NCBI GenBank assembly: GCA_024542975.1
Contig: JAMXCZ010000004.1
Coordinates: 1-57,025, forward strand
Source of the DNA: Candidatus Omnitrophota bacterium
GTDB taxonomy: Bacteria > Omnitrophota > Gorgyraeia > JABMRN01 > RBG-13-46-9
Length of the DNA: 57,025 nucleotides
Direction of reading: 5' to 3'
Positions 1 through 8,864 of this stretch are shown piece after piece. The translations under genes were made by a program, and so were the position numbers. Under the pieces are notes generated by a model that had not been told where the DNA came from, did not search any database, and worked only from the letters and a program-made list of their open reading frames with translations. Within the stretch, counting starts at the first letter, position 1, and each line of letters begins with the position of its first letter.

Positions 1-1584
1 GGCGAGGCCAGGCCCAATAACGGTGCTCGATTCTTTTTCGCGCTTTGCGAGGGAATTGAATATTCCATCGGAGCTCACGTTCAGTTCTTTCGCAATAATG
101 CCCGAAGCCTCCTTAAAAAAATCTTCCATGGAAAGGGATCTTCCCAGGTCGAGAATGCTGCAATCCGCTATCAGATGGTCGAAACGGTCTTCTACGATCT
201 GGTCTCGCTCCAGGAGAATATCCCTTAACTCGTCAGGCAACGTAGGGTCGGCAAGCTCACCGGCCGTAATACGTTCTACAATATGCACAAGCGCTGCCTG
301 GCGTTTTACCTTTTTTCGCGCGTATATGAGATACCACGAAAGGGCGAAGGCTATAAAAGCCGCAGTTATGGAAAGAGGGATCCTTCCCATTTTAAAAATA
401 AGAAAACCGTATCCAAGGATACCTGCTATCTGAAGCCAGGGGTAAAGCGGGGATAGAAATTTCGGCCTGTAGCTCTGGATTTTGCTTTCGCGCATCAAGA
501 TAACCGAAACATTTACAAGAAGAAAAAGAAGTAGCATCAGAGTCGACGCAGTCTTCACGAGGTTCTCGAGGCTTAAGAAAAGTATTGCGCAAATCATAAA
601 AAGGGTCGTAACTACTATGGAAATATGCGGCGTCTTGAAACGCCTGTTTACTTTATGCAGGAACTTGGGTATGAGATAATCACGGCTCATCGCCATTGAA
701 TCCCTCGACGCAGTGAGAATCCCTGCGTTTGCGGTAGTGATGAAAGCCAGTATAGCCGCGAGAGACAAAACTATTATACCCGCATCACCCATAACCCTCC
801 CGGCAGCTATTGAAATCGGCGCGGGAGTTCCCAAAAGCTCCGCCCTCCCGAGAAGGCCCACCGTGACAAAAACAACGGCCGCATAAAGAAACATGACGAA
901 GCCAAATGCGAGAAACATTCCGAGCGGGATCGTGCGCCCCGGGTTCTTTACTTCTTCTGCCACGCAGCAGACCTTCGTTAACCCTCCAAACGATACGAAG
1001 ACAAGTCCGGCTGTCGCAAAAATTTGACCCAGGCCGAACGGCGCGAACGGAACATACCGGTCGGGTTTAATGAATTGTGCGCCCCGGAATACGTAAAAAA
1101 GAAGTATGCCGAAAAGAATCATAACAAGCGCAATTTGGAGCCTTCCGGTATGCTTGACACCGGTAATGTTGACTCCCATAAAAAAAATACAAGCAGCCAC
1201 TGCGATCAGCTTTACCTGAAAGCCGGAAATCGAGGGGTTTATCAGCGTCGCGAATATGCCTATTCCCACGAGGGCAAACGCGCTTTTAAGGCTCAGGGAA
1301 AACCAACTCGCAAATCCTCCGATAGTCCCGAGCGGCGCACCCATGCTACGCTCAATGAAAAAATATACCCCTCCCGCTTTTGGCATGGCTGTCGCAAGCT
1401 CTGCCTTGGCAAATACAGACGGCAGGATAAAAATACCGGCTATGATATAAGAAAAAATTACGGCGGGCCCGGTTTTCGCATATGCCAGGGCAGGTAGGAT
1501 AAAAAGCCCGGAGCTTATCATTGCCCCCGCGCATATGGAAAAAACATCGAGGATGCCCAATTCTTTTTTGAGCTTCTCTTCCAT
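1..1584 (-). CDS. APC-family amino acid permease with C-terminal PTS EIIA-like domain (3' end cut by window edge)
   Basis: Open frame from an ATG at 1584 to the window edge, 528 codons visible, so the C-terminus is missing. Residues 1 to about 420 are strongly hydrophobic with the APC-superfamily start (CAGAMISSGLFILPA) and about 12 membrane spans, so it should be an inner-membrane amino acid/polyamine transporter. After residue 440 it becomes soluble, and the last visible residues (KREKESSTVIGPGLA) match the region just before the phospho-accepting histidine of EIIA(Ntr)/PtsN domains (normally followed by IPH). The family membership of both halves is recognised from motifs; regulation of the permease by phosphorylation is inference. 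It starts 9 bp after the upstream kinase gene, so probably co-transcribed. Confidence 0.85.
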   Translation of the reverse strand, partial: MEEKLKKELGILDVFSICAGAMISSGLFILPALAYAKTGPAVIFSYIIAGIFILPSVFAKAELATAMPKAGGVYFFIERSMGAPLGTIGGFASWFSLSLKSAFALVGIGIFATLINPSISGFQVKLIAVAACIFFMGVNITGVKHTGRLQIALVMILFGILLFYVFRGAQFIKPDRYVPFAPFGLGQIFATAGLVFVSFGGLTKVCCVAEEVKNPGRTIPLGMFLAFGFVMFLYAAVVFVTVGLLGRAELLGTPAPISIAAGRVMGDAGIIVLSLAAILAFITTANAGILTASRDSMAMSRDYLIPKFLHKVNRRFKTPHISIVVTTLFMICAILFLSLENLVKTASTLMLLLFLLVNVSVILMRESKIQSYRPKFLSPLYPWLQIAGILGYGFLIFKMGRIPLSITAAFIAFALSWYLIYARKKVKRQAALVHIVERITAGELADPTLPDELRDILLERDQIVEDRFDHLIADCSILDLGRSLSMEDFFKEASGIIAKELNVSSDGIFNSLAKREKESSTVIGPGLA

Positions 1585-1593
1585 CGGGGCGCC

Positions 1594-2511
1594 TTACCAG
1601 CTCCTTATTTGTTCGCGCGAGTCGGGAACGCGCTCTACTTTAAGCGCCATAAGAATGGTGTTAACACAGGTTTCGAGGTCGTTCGACTCCGTATCAATTA
1701 CTATGTCGGCATTATCAGGCTCCTCGAACGGGGCAGAAATACCGGTAAACTCCTTTATTTCGCCTTTCCTTGCCTTTTTATACATTCCTTTTACGTCGCG
1801 CTTTTCACATTCCCTGACGCTACACTTAATATAAACCAGTTTGAAGTTGTCGACTATATCCTTTACCATTTTTCTATACTTATTCGCGGGGGAGACGAAG
1901 CTCGCTATTACAAAGTTGCCGTTGCGGTTAAAGAGATCCGCCACATGCGCTATGCGCCGAAGGTTTTCGTTCCTATCAGCCTCGGAAAAGCCGAGATCCG
2001 CATTCAGTTTCCCGCGAACATCGTCGCCATCAAGGCTAACCGCTTTGTACCCGCGGTTGTCGAGCTCTTCTTTAAGCCTTTTTGCGATCGTGGTCTTGCC
2101 CGAGCAGGGTAAACCGGTAAGCCAGAGTGTCGTGTTAAGCGTCTTTATATACTCATTCACCTCGGCAGGAATGTTGCTATCCTTGCCGGCGCGTACATTT
2201 GTTCCGGAAATTTTTCCGATATTCGCGGGCGGGTCCACCCTGTTGACATCATAGCCGACTTTTCTGCCGATATTTATGCTTTTTATGTCGGGAATCGTTA
2301 TTATTTCTACCGTGTTGCCATAAATCCTTTTTACCATTTCCGTCCTCTGCCCTACCGTATAGGGATTCTGCTCGGATATCTCCGTGTTTCTGAGCGCTAT
2401 ACAGACATTTTCGCCTTTCGCGATGGCGCTGTCGATCAAGAATTTGTGCCCGTTATGGAACGGCTGCCATCTTCCGATAAATAAAGCGAATTTTTTATGC
2501 GCATTATACAT
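1594..2511 (-). CDS. Nucleotidyltransferase / adenylylsulfate kinase fusion
   Basis: 305 residues with two domains. Residues 8-120 are a cytidylyltransferase-like fold with GRWQPFHNGH (13-22) and ISGTNVR (101-107), as in NMN adenylyltransferases. Residues 128-295 are an APS kinase (CysC) domain: Walker A GLPCSGKT (133-140), DGDDVR (161-166), SFVSP, and the lid KGMYKKARKGEIKEFTG. The kinase normally phosphorylates adenylylsulfate to PAPS for sulfation. No ATP sulfurylase (cysD/cysN/sat) is seen nearby, so the N-terminal domain may supply adenylation of sulfate or another substrate; that is inference. Kinase assignment is firm, the joint function is open. Confidence 0.85.
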   Translation of the reverse strand: MYNAHKKFALFIGRWQPFHNGHKFLIDSAIAKGENVCIALRNTEISEQNPYTVGQRTEMVKRIYGNTVEIITIPDIKSINIGRKVGYDVNRVDPPANIGKISGTNVRAGKDSNIPAEVNEYIKTLNTTLWLTGLPCSGKTTIAKRLKEELDNRGYKAVSLDGDDVRGKLNADLGFSEADRNENLRRIAHVADLFNRNGNFVIASFVSPANKYRKMVKDIVDNFKLVYIKCSVRECEKRDVKGMYKKARKGEIKEFTGISAPFEEPDNADIVIDTESNDLETCVNTILMALKVERVPDSREQIRSW

Positions 2512-2542
2512 GCCATCTCCTCCTTTATATGCTCTCGATCAT

Positions 2543-2998
2543 TTATGTGAAAAATCTCTTTATCTCGGGCCTCGTAAAAATAATAAGGCAGAGTAGCGGG
2601 ATCGCCGCAAACCACAATATATCATCGAAATATATTTCCGCAAGCAAATTCTTCGCTATCCAGACGGGATTCAGTATAGTTGCCACAAGCATCCATGACG
2701 ACACAAATATCAATTCAAGGGCACAAACAGTTATAAGTAAGATCCTTGCCCATTTCTGCCTGAATATAATACCCATTCCGATCAATATGAATAAAGGCGA
2801 TACTATCGCGGAGACGGCAGGGCGAACCCAAATTTGCATCGTGATCGAAAGCTGCTTGGCCAAGGTATCGTATTTCGCGTAGTTTATAGGCTCAAGGTAA
2901 GGCGATCTCAAATACTGCCCGATGAATAGGGTCCGATAAGTGCAAGGAAGCAGAAAAACCCATCCGAATACATCTATTAGCACATTCCTTTTTTGCAT
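2543..2998 (-). CDS. Small four-helix membrane protein, unknown function
   Basis: 151 residues from the ATG at 2998, with about four hydrophobic segments; the C-terminus carries RPEIKRFF. No recognised family. It resembles the 110-residue protein at 43805-44137: both share an xRxxWxRILLI segment and a C-terminal P-xx-K-x-F tail, so they may be paralogs. An upstream start at 3046 adds 16 residues but has no ribosome-binding site, and the likely -10 lies downstream of it. The -10 is only 6 nt before the chosen ATG, which suggests a leaderless message. Confidence 0.65.
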   Translation of the reverse strand: MQKRNVLIDVFGWVFLLPCTYRTLFIGQYLRSPYLEPINYAKYDTLAKQLSITMQIWVRPAVSAIVSPLFILIGMGIIFRQKWARILLITVCALELIFVSSWMLVATILNPVWIAKNLLAEIYFDDILWFAAIPLLCLIIFTRPEIKRFFT

Positions 2999-3004
2999 AT
3001 TCCT

Positions 3005-3033
3005 ATTATAATGGTGAAATATAGATAAGTAAA
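3005..3033 (-). promoter_or_regulatory. Candidate sigma-70 promoter of the small membrane protein
   Basis: On the minus strand TTTACT (3033-3028), 17-bp spacer, TATAAT (3010-3005), then 6 nt to the ATG at 2998. The geometry predicts transcription starting at or next to the start codon. The -35 is a 4/6 match. Confidence 0.5.
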
Positions 3034-3081
3034 GCCCTCTTTCCATCGAACTATAATATTTAAAGAGTTACGTCACACCCT

Positions 3082-3248
3082 TCCGGTCCGGCAGGGAAGC
3101 CGGTACCTGGCGCGCGAATTTTGGCTTCAGCTAACCCATCCAGGAGAATACACAAAAATAGGAAACCCTGTATGATTCTCCTGTCTGGGTGGATCTCGAG
3201 GTAAAATTTTCGCAATGCGCCAAGTACCGGCTTCCCTGCCGGACCGGA
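3082..3248. repeat. Long imperfect hairpin element, copy A
   Basis: A 167-bp inverted repeat. The outer 32-nt arms (3082-3113 and 3217-3248) pair with one mismatch. The inner part pairs imperfectly around a loop near 3150-3175. Its reverse complement aligns along about 105 nt with the core of copy B (3266-3436), so the two are oppositely oriented copies of one element. It lies between divergent genes, so a terminator role is unlikely. Could be a MITE-like element or structured RNA. Confidence 0.75.
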
Positions 3249-3265
3249 GCGGAGTGCACAGTCGC

Positions 3266-3436
3266 TGCGCGCCCCGGTAAGGGTGTGCCTCCGGGGTGCA
3301 TTGCAAAAATTCCGGCCGAAGATCCACTCTGACAGGAGAAATGTATAGGGTTTCCTTATTTCGGTTTTCTCCTGTCAGAGTTAGCTGAGGCCGGAATTTG
3401 CTGCACCCCGGAGGCATACCCTTACCGGGGCGCGCA
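3266..3436. repeat. Long imperfect hairpin element, copy B (inverted relative to A)
   Basis: A 171-bp inverted repeat; outer arms of about 35 nt (3266-3300 and 3402-3436) pair with a single G-T wobble. The core (GCATTGC..., GACAGGAGAA..., GGGTTTCCT..., GTTAGCTGA) matches the reverse complement of copy A, while the outer arms have a different sequence that is still self-complementary. The region 2999-3550 holds no convincing gene; reading frames here only follow the palindromes. Confidence 0.75.
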
Positions 3437-3488
3437 GGCAGGATGTAACGCGGTATCCAAAGTATTGCAAAAGAGCCCCTTTTTGGTG

Positions 3489-3516
3489 TTGAACAAGGGA
3501 TATTACGTGATATAAT
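3489..3516 (+). promoter_or_regulatory. Sigma-70 promoter of gpmA
   Basis: TTGAAC (3489-3494), 16-bp spacer, TATAAT (3511-3516), followed by AAGGGGGC about 11 nt before the ATG at 3551. Near-consensus and correctly placed for the only plus-strand gene in this area. Confidence 0.75.
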
Positions 3517-3550
3517 GTGTGGCGAAGAATAAAAGGGGGCAAATGGTATT

Positions 3551-4300
3551 ATGAATAACATAAAGTTGGTGCTTTTGCGGCACGGTGAGAGTATATGGAA
3601 CAGGGAAAACAGGTTCACCGGATGGACGGACGTTGACCTCTCTCAGAAAGGCATAAAGGAAGCCGGGGAATCGGCGGAAGTTCTTAAGAAGGAAGGTTAT
3701 GCATTCGACATTGCCTTTACATCCGTATTAAAAAGGGCAATACGAACGCTTTGGATCGTAACGGATAAGATGGATTTGATGTGGATACCGGTTTACCGCT
3801 CGTGGCGGCTTAACGAAAAACATTATGGTGCTCTACAGGGGCTCAACAAATCGGAGACAGCCAAAAAATACGGGAACGAACAAGTGCTCTTATGGAGAAG
3901 GGGTTACGACATCCAGCCTCCTGTGCTGGACAAAAAAGACAAGCGCCACCCAGCGCATGAGGCAATATACAAAGATCTCGATAAAAAATACATTCCCGCA
4001 ACCGAAAGCCTGAAGGATACGGTGGCGCGCTTTATGCCGTACTGGCATAAAACAATCGTATCCGTGTTAAAATCCGGGAAAAAAGTGCTGATTTCCGCAC
4101 ACGGAAACAGCCTGAGGGCGCTTGTAAAACACCTGGACGGCGTCTCGGACGAGGCCATCATAAAATTAAACATCCCCACAGGCATACCCCTCGTATATGA
4201 GCTCAACCAAAACCTAAAAGCGCTCAAGCACTATTACCTGGGCGACCCAGAAAAAGTAAAGCAAGCCATGAAAAGCGTAGCCGACCAAGGCAAGGCATAG
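3551..4300 (+). CDS. gpmA: 2,3-bisphosphoglycerate-dependent phosphoglycerate mutase
   Basis: 249 residues, the usual dPGM length. The phosphohistidine motif LLRHGES is at residues 8-14, followed by [30 protein letters not shown] and the second histidine in [14 protein letters not shown], all diagnostic. It interconverts 3- and 2-phosphoglycerate in glycolysis/gluconeogenesis in the cytosol. It is a single-gene unit with its own promoter and a downstream hairpin, in opposite orientation to both neighbours. ATG at 3551 is in frame and preceded by a purine-rich AGGGGG; an ATG at 3543 is out of frame. Confidence 0.96.
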   Translation: MNNIKLVLLRHGESIWNRENRFTGWTDVDLSQKGIKEAGESAEVLKKEGYAFDIAFTSVLKRAIRTLWIVTDKMDLMWIPVYRSWRLNEKHYGALQGLNKSETAKKYGNEQVLLWRRGYDIQPPVLDKKDKRHPAHEAIYKDLDKKYIPATESLKDTVARFMPYWHKTIVSVLKSGKKVLISAHGNSLRALVKHLDGVSDEAIIKLNIPTGIPLVYELNQNLKALKHYYLGDPEKVKQAMKSVADQGKA

Positions 4301-4339
4301 GGACGGGGCATTTCGTGAACTCTGGCCTGTCCCTTTCTT
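4300..4339 (+). terminator. Hairpin terminator after gpmA
   Basis: GGGACGGGGC and GGCCTGTCCC pair around a short loop, followed by TTTCTT. It starts at the last base of the gpmA stop codon and also closes the convergent Bat operon, although the minus-strand side lacks a T-run. Confidence 0.55.
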
Positions 4340-5105
4340 AGAGGAGGTCAATGTCGGTGCGTTTGATCCAGCCTTGTTTGCCATCCTGACGCCTTATTTT
4401 TACCCAGTCTTTTTTGGAGGCTGTTACCGTGATGGGTTCGCCTTCGTTCAGGGTAAAAAAAGTGGTTCCGCCTATTGAGGGCTCGAATTTGGAGTCCGAG
4501 CGCTCTACGACACAAACAGCTTCTTTTTCCAGAATTTCCTTCTTGTATTTTATGGCAAACAAAGAAACGGAGATAATCAAAACCGCGAAAAGCGCTGAAT
4601 TTACATAAAGGTAAACTTTCCCAGGTCCGGTTTTCGTTATAGCCAGTATAACCAGAAGCGCAAGCGTAAAATACAAGATCATGAAGACAAAGGTAATACT
4701 ATCCAGGCTAAAAGAATCCGCAAGCGCAAAAAAGAGCCGCGCATACCAGTTTCTCCCGAGCGTTACCCGGCCGTTTTTTACGAGGGAACGCGCGTAATTT
4801 AAATTTGCCTTTAGATCCGCTTCCTGCGGCATGAGCCTTGCGGCGCGCAAATAATTGAGGATTGCCCGCCCCAGTTCGCCGTGTTTGAAATAAGCATTCC
4901 CGAGATTATAATAAAACGGCCCGCTTTCATATCCCATGCTAAGAACCTTTTCATATTCGGCAATCGCCTCCTCGAATTTCTCTTCGCTATAACGGGCATT
5001 TCCCTCGAGGATCAAAAGGCGCGCAGTGTCTTTCGTAGCACAATAAGCCGGCGCGGCAAAGGTAAGTATTAAAAATAAAGAGATTACATATTTTCTAACC
5101 TTCAT
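4338..5105 (-). CDS. batE: BatE-like TPR/SH3 protein
   Basis: 255 residues: signal peptide (1-22, ending AYCA), TPR repeats around 28-110 (EGNARYSEEKFEEAIAEYEK; YYNLGNAYFKHGELGRAI), two membrane helices (about 120-180) and a C-terminal SH3-like domain ending in QGWIKRTDIDLL. This is the architecture of BatE of the Bacteroides aerotolerance operon, thought to anchor a periplasmic complex with BatA-D. It overlaps batD by an ATGA junction and is the last gene of the cluster. Biochemical role in the family is unresolved. Confidence 0.85.
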   Translation of the reverse strand: MKVRKYVISLFLILTFAAPAYCATKDTARLLILEGNARYSEEKFEEAIAEYEKVLSMGYESGPFYYNLGNAYFKHGELGRAILNYLRAARLMPQEADLKANLNYARSLVKNGRVTLGRNWYARLFFALADSFSLDSITFVFMILYFTLALLVILAITKTGPGKVYLYVNSALFAVLIISVSLFAIKYKKEILEKEAVCVVERSDSKFEPSIGGTTFFTLNEGEPITVTASKKDWVKIRRQDGKQGWIKRTDIDLL

Positions 5106-6943
5106 ATCTTCGCCCTTTCCAGTTTATCGATAACCCCTTCGAGAAGCGTAAGAGTCCGCGACATATCCTCTTTTGTTATGGACGACTGCGCATAACGGGC
5201 CGTATCACAATTCCCGAAACATTCTTTTAAACTGTCGATTATACCGGAATCAATATTGTAACCCCGAAGCGCCTCTACGACATTTGAGGTTATGCCGGCG
5301 GTGGGTAAATGGAATTTATCGCCCAAATACTCCTGAAGTGTTTTGAAGACAGCGTCAAAAAATTGCTGCGAGTCTCCGGCGCTCAAAAATTGACGTGCCC
5401 TCTTAAGGTTTCGCCCTGCCTTCCGCGGCGCGGCAAGCCGCCTTGCGTAGGGTATGTCGCGCTCGAGGCGCTCTTTTCTTCTTTGGAATACAATCGTAAA
5501 AATAACGCAAAGTATGGGAATAAATTGAAGCGCGATAAATAATTTATTTCTGCATAAAAACGCGCCTCTTTTTTTAAGGAGCCCGGGTGAGTCCTTTATG
5601 TAGATTATATCTTTCCCGAAAATTTCCCGAGCGCGCGCCGCCCCGGCAGGGCCCTCGGGCGTTTCAAAGATTATGAGCTCCTCACCCTTCGGAAGCGGGT
5701 TTACCTTTATCGGCATGGGCCCTCTTGTAATGCTTTTGTATTTGCCGGATGAGGTATCGAAAAAGCTAAAGGTAACCGCGGGAATCTCTTTTACGTTTAC
5801 GGTTTTGGGGATAATAACCTGCTCAAATACTTTCCCTGTCTCATCCTGTTTGACATCCGGGTCGTATATTTTAAAATCGCCATCGGCGCGAAGAGCGGGA
5901 TTCTTTACGGTATTGAAATTACCTTCCCCCGCGATAACTAGTTTAAGCGTTATCGGGTCTCCGACCTTTACCTCTTTGGGGCTTGCTTCCAGGTAAAACT
6001 GATAGTTGCCGAGCGCGCCCGTAAAGTCATTCGGGACAAATTCAATCGGCAATTCCGCTACTGTGACAGGAACGCTCTCCGACTTTAAATTCAAAGGATA
6101 TTTCTCATAGCCGCCGCCAAAGAAACTGTCAAAAGCGCCCGGTCCGAAAAAGTCATCGTCGCCAAAAATCGAAGAATGCCGCCTGTTTCGCGTTTTTCTT
6201 CTCAAAAGCAAACTGCACTTTAATTCAGCCGGCCCCAGCGTAAGTTCTCCCGGACGATTCCCGAATGCATTAGTGTTAAATTCGATAACGTCGTAGGGTA
6301 TGCCGTTTAGAATTTCCTTGTATTGCCTCGGCTTCTCGTATTCGTCTATCGAAAATTTCCGGTGCGCCAGCATGGGAGGGTAAATATCCTTTATCGCAAG
6401 CTTATTTACGTAGAGTTTGACCGTAACGGGAATGACTTCATTCACGTAGGCCTTTTTTTTACCCGCTTCCAGCACAAGGAAAGCTTTATCTCCGAGATCC
6501 CGAACAGTGCTACCGTAACTCTCTTTGGTTCCGGGCGCGGGCGCGCTTACCGGCCCGCGAACAACCGTTATGGGTATGGGGTTTGACTCATAGGTCCTGC
6601 CGTTATAATAAACGGACATCGGCGGCACACTAAACTCCCCTGCCTCAATAGGGATCAAGACATACATATGCGTAATCGACCTAGTTGCCCTTCCGTTTAT
6701 GATCGACATCTTAAGAGACGGCCCGAAATAACGCCAGTTAAAACCGTGAATATCCGGCAGGTCTATGCGGTTTATGCTCTGAGTGCCATAAAAGGTGAGG
6801 TTAAGGCTAACTGTCGAGTTAAGCGAGACCTTGTTTTTGTCGACAGTAACTTCAAACCGTATATCTCTTGCAAATGCCGAAACGGTAAAGTTTGAAAGTA
6901 AAAGTACTATTAAACAAAAAATTATTTTTCTATTTGGGGCCAT
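5102..6943 (-). CDS. batD: BatD-like oxygen tolerance protein
   Basis: 613 residues from the ATG at 6943 (a TTG at 6955 is possible but weaker). An N-terminal signal anchor precedes several beta-rich Ig-like repeats (VTVDKNKVSLNSTVSLNLTF; EASPKEVKVGDPITLKLVI), a membrane helix near residue 465 and a cytosolic tail ending in a helical region. This matches BatD, a large periplasmic partner of the vWA proteins BatA/BatB. It begins 5 bp after the batC stop and overlaps batE by 4 bp, so is translationally coupled. Confidence 0.88.
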   Translation of the reverse strand: MAPNRKIIFCLIVLLLSNFTVSAFARDIRFEVTVDKNKVSLNSTVSLNLTFYGTQSINRIDLPDIHGFNWRYFGPSLKMSIINGRATRSITHMYVLIPIEAGEFSVPPMSVYYNGRTYESNPIPITVVRGPVSAPAPGTKESYGSTVRDLGDKAFLVLEAGKKKAYVNEVIPVTVKLYVNKLAIKDIYPPMLAHRKFSIDEYEKPRQYKEILNGIPYDVIEFNTNAFGNRPGELTLGPAELKCSLLLRRKTRNRRHSSIFGDDDFFGPGAFDSFFGGGYEKYPLNLKSESVPVTVAELPIEFVPNDFTGALGNYQFYLEASPKEVKVGDPITLKLVIAGEGNFNTVKNPALRADGDFKIYDPDVKQDETGKVFEQVIIPKTVNVKEIPAVTFSFFDTSSGKYKSITRGPMPIKVNPLPKGEELIIFETPEGPAGAARAREIFGKDIIYIKDSPGLLKKRGAFLCRNKLFIALQFIPILCVIFTIVFQRRKERLERDIPYARRLAAPRKAGRNLKRARQFLSAGDSQQFFDAVFKTLQEYLGDKFHLPTAGITSNVVEALRGYNIDSGIIDSLKECFGNCDTARYAQSSITKEDMSRTLTLLEGVIDKLERAKI

Positions 6944-6948
6944 CTCTC

Positions 6949-7866
6949 TTACCAATTCTTCAAAACCTCGGGGAATCGGGAGGCCGGAAGTTTTTCCCTG
7001 TATAAGCCCCTCGGCTCTTCTTCCTGGCGGTAGTTCGCAAGAAGCCTCTCTGCCTCTTCTTCCGACATCTCGCCCGCAGGACGTTCACGGCCGGTAACGT
7101 TTCTCCGGGATTCTTCCTCGCCATTTTCTTTTTCTTCAGGCTTTCTGTCTTCGGGCTTTTCTTCAGGCTCCTCCGTTTTTTCCTTTTCTTTCTTCCCGGA
7201 TTTCTCTTCTTTTCCTTCCTCTTCGTCCTCTTTCTCTTCCGCCCGGGAGGCTTCTTCTTTCTCTTTTTTCTTCTCTTCTTTTTTTTCGTTTTCTTTTTCC
7301 CGGGGCTTCTCTTCTTCTTTTCCTTCAACGCTATCCGGTTTATCCTCTTTTTTCTCTTCCTCTTTCTCTTCTTCCTCTTCCGATTTTTTCTGCAGGCGCT
7401 CGAGTTCTTTTTTTACGAATTCGTGATTATATTTTACGTCTATGTCCTCCGGATCAAAAAGCAAAGCGTTCTCGTAGTGAGTGAGCGCGCGTTTTAAAAA
7501 GCTTATTGCTTCCTCAAGGGCATCGTTTTCCTTCGCGATGCCGTATTTATATTCGGTGTTTCCGAGGTTGTAATTTGCCGCAGCCTCGAGGGTCTCGTCT
7601 TCGGAAACAAGGGACTTCTCGAAGTGCCTTAGCGCCGCCTTATAATCCCCTGTCTTATAGAGGGCAGCTGCAAGGTCGAAATTGACGACATCGGAGTCAG
7701 GGGACTTGAGGACAGCTTCTTCATATCGTTTGAGCGCTTCCTCAAACCTGCCCTTAGCATATAATACATTCCCTTCTTTTACTTCCTTTTTCGCAAGGGT
7801 TGCGGCAAAAGATACCCCACTTCCCAAAATGCACGAGGCCAACGTCATTAAAAAAAACCGTTTCAT
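6949..7866 (-). CDS. batC: BatC-like TPR protein with long charged linker
   Basis: 305 residues: signal peptide (1-22), TPR repeats (about 28-150: EGNVLYAKGRFEEALKRYEE; FDLAAALYKTGDYKAALRHF), a Glu/Lys-rich low-complexity stretch (about 158-255) and a C-terminal YREKLPASRFPEVLKNW, similar to the conserved tail of BatC proteins. Periplasmic scaffold of the Bat system. The Glu/Lys stretch produces a Lys/Arg-rich frame on the same strand that is not a gene. ATGA overlap with batB. Confidence 0.85.
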   Translation of the reverse strand: MKRFFLMTLASCILGSGVSFAATLAKKEVKEGNVLYAKGRFEEALKRYEEAVLKSPDSDVVNFDLAAALYKTGDYKAALRHFEKSLVSEDETLEAAANYNLGNTEYKYGIAKENDALEEAISFLKRALTHYENALLFDPEDIDVKYNHEFVKKELERLQKKSEEEEEKEEEKKEDKPDSVEGKEEEKPREKENEKKEEKKKEKEEASRAEEKEDEEEGKEEKSGKKEKEKTEEPEEKPEDRKPEEKENGEEESRRNVTGRERPAGEMSEEEAERLLANYRQEEEPRGLYREKLPASRFPEVLKNW

Positions 7867-8864
7867 GCTTTCTTTCTATCGCTTAGAGCGTATTCTGCCA
7901 CAAGGAGTAACAAACAGAATAAAAGAGGTATTTGGAAGCGTTCGTAGTAGAGTTTTGCCATCTCGGCTTTTATGTCTTTCTTTTCCATTTTTGACAATTT
8001 TTCGTCGTAAATAAACTCAAGCCCAAAATCAGCGCCGCTTGAACGCACGTAGCTTGCGCCTGTCTCAATGGCTATTTTCCGCAAAACACTTTCATTTAGC
8101 CTGGATTTTACGATGTTGCCCGATGAGTCTTTTAGGAACGTCTTTTTCCCGTTCTCGCGCGTCACATGGATGAGCTCTCCCGAAGATGTGCCGATACCTA
8201 CGCAGAATATTTTTATGCCCTCATTTTTTGCCTTTCCCGCAAGGGCGAGAGCGTCGCCCTCATGATCTTCTCCGTCCGTGATAATAATGAGGATCTTATA
8301 TTTCTTCCCGCTGCCTTCAAAGCTTTTCATTGCTACCTGAATAGCGCTTGATATTGAAGTCCCCCCACGCGGGATGGTATTTGTGTTCAAATCGTTTAGC
8401 GCGAGAAGAAACCCGCCGTAATCTACGGTAAGCGGGGACTGGAGGTACGCTGTCCCGGAAAAAGCAATAAGGCCGATCCTGTCGCCCGAGAGCTTCTTTA
8501 TTAAATCCCAAACGGCAAGTTTTGACCTCTCGAGGCGGTTGGGTTTCACGTCGGCAGCAAGCATGCTTCTGGACGTATCGATTGCAATTATTATATCCAG
8601 CCCCTTTCTTTTTACCTCCTGCCACTCGTACCCCCACTGCGGCCGCATCAGGGCCAGGATGCCGAATATGGCGAAGGTTGCAAGCATGGCGTACTTAATA
8701 AGCCGTTTTTTGCGGCTTGCGGAATATGTGATTTTTTCAAGAAGGCCGGGGTCGGCAAATACGCGAAGCGCTGTCTTCCTGCGTTTTTCCGACCATATGA
8801 AAAACAAAACCATCGCAATAACCAGCCAGAAACCATATGCGTAATAAGCCGCGGCAAATCTCAT
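7863..8864 (-). CDS. batB: BatB-like vWA-domain membrane protein
   Basis: 333 residues: N-terminal membrane helices (10-25, 57-75), a von Willebrand A domain with MIDAS DTSRS (IIAIDTSRSM, about 92-101) and TDGEDHEGD, and a C-terminal helix. The vWA domain should lie on the periplasmic side and bind a divalent metal and a partner protein. It follows batA directly (TAAATG junction) and overlaps batC by 4 bp. Family role: aerotolerance/envelope stress with the MoxR ATPase; substrate unknown. Confidence 0.9.
   Translation of the reverse strand: MRFAAAYYAYGFWLVIAMVLFFIWSEKRRKTALRVFADPGLLEKITYSASRKKRLIKYAMLATFAIFGILALMRPQWGYEWQEVKRKGLDIIIAIDTSRSMLAADVKPNRLERSKLAVWDLIKKLSGDRIGLIAFSGTAYLQSPLTVDYGGFLLALNDLNTNTIPRGGTSISSAIQVAMKSFEGSGKKYKILIIITDGEDHEGDALALAGKAKNEGIKIFCVGIGTSSGELIHVTRENGKKTFLKDSSGNIVKSRLNESVLRKIAIETGASYVRSSGADFGLEFIYDEKLSKMEKKDIKAEMAKLYYERFQIPLLFCLLLLVAEYALSDRKKA

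Noticed and set aside
23-433. Plus-strand open frame at the left edge
   Set aside because: Antisense to the permease/EIIA coding frame; Arg/Ser-rich shadow composition.
1024-1497. Plus-strand 157-codon open frame
   Set aside because: Antisense to the well-supported APC transporter; highly charged, no ribosome site.
3543-3550. Earlier ATG for gpmA at 3543
   Set aside because: Out of frame with the mutase.
3127-3618. Minus-strand 163-codon open frame over the hairpin elements
   Set aside because: It only traverses the palindromes and the 5' end of gpmA, with no ribosome site and no protein-like composition.
6960-7328. Lys/Arg-rich 122-codon frame inside batC
   Set aside because: An out-of-frame reading of the Glu/Lys low-complexity linker of batC.
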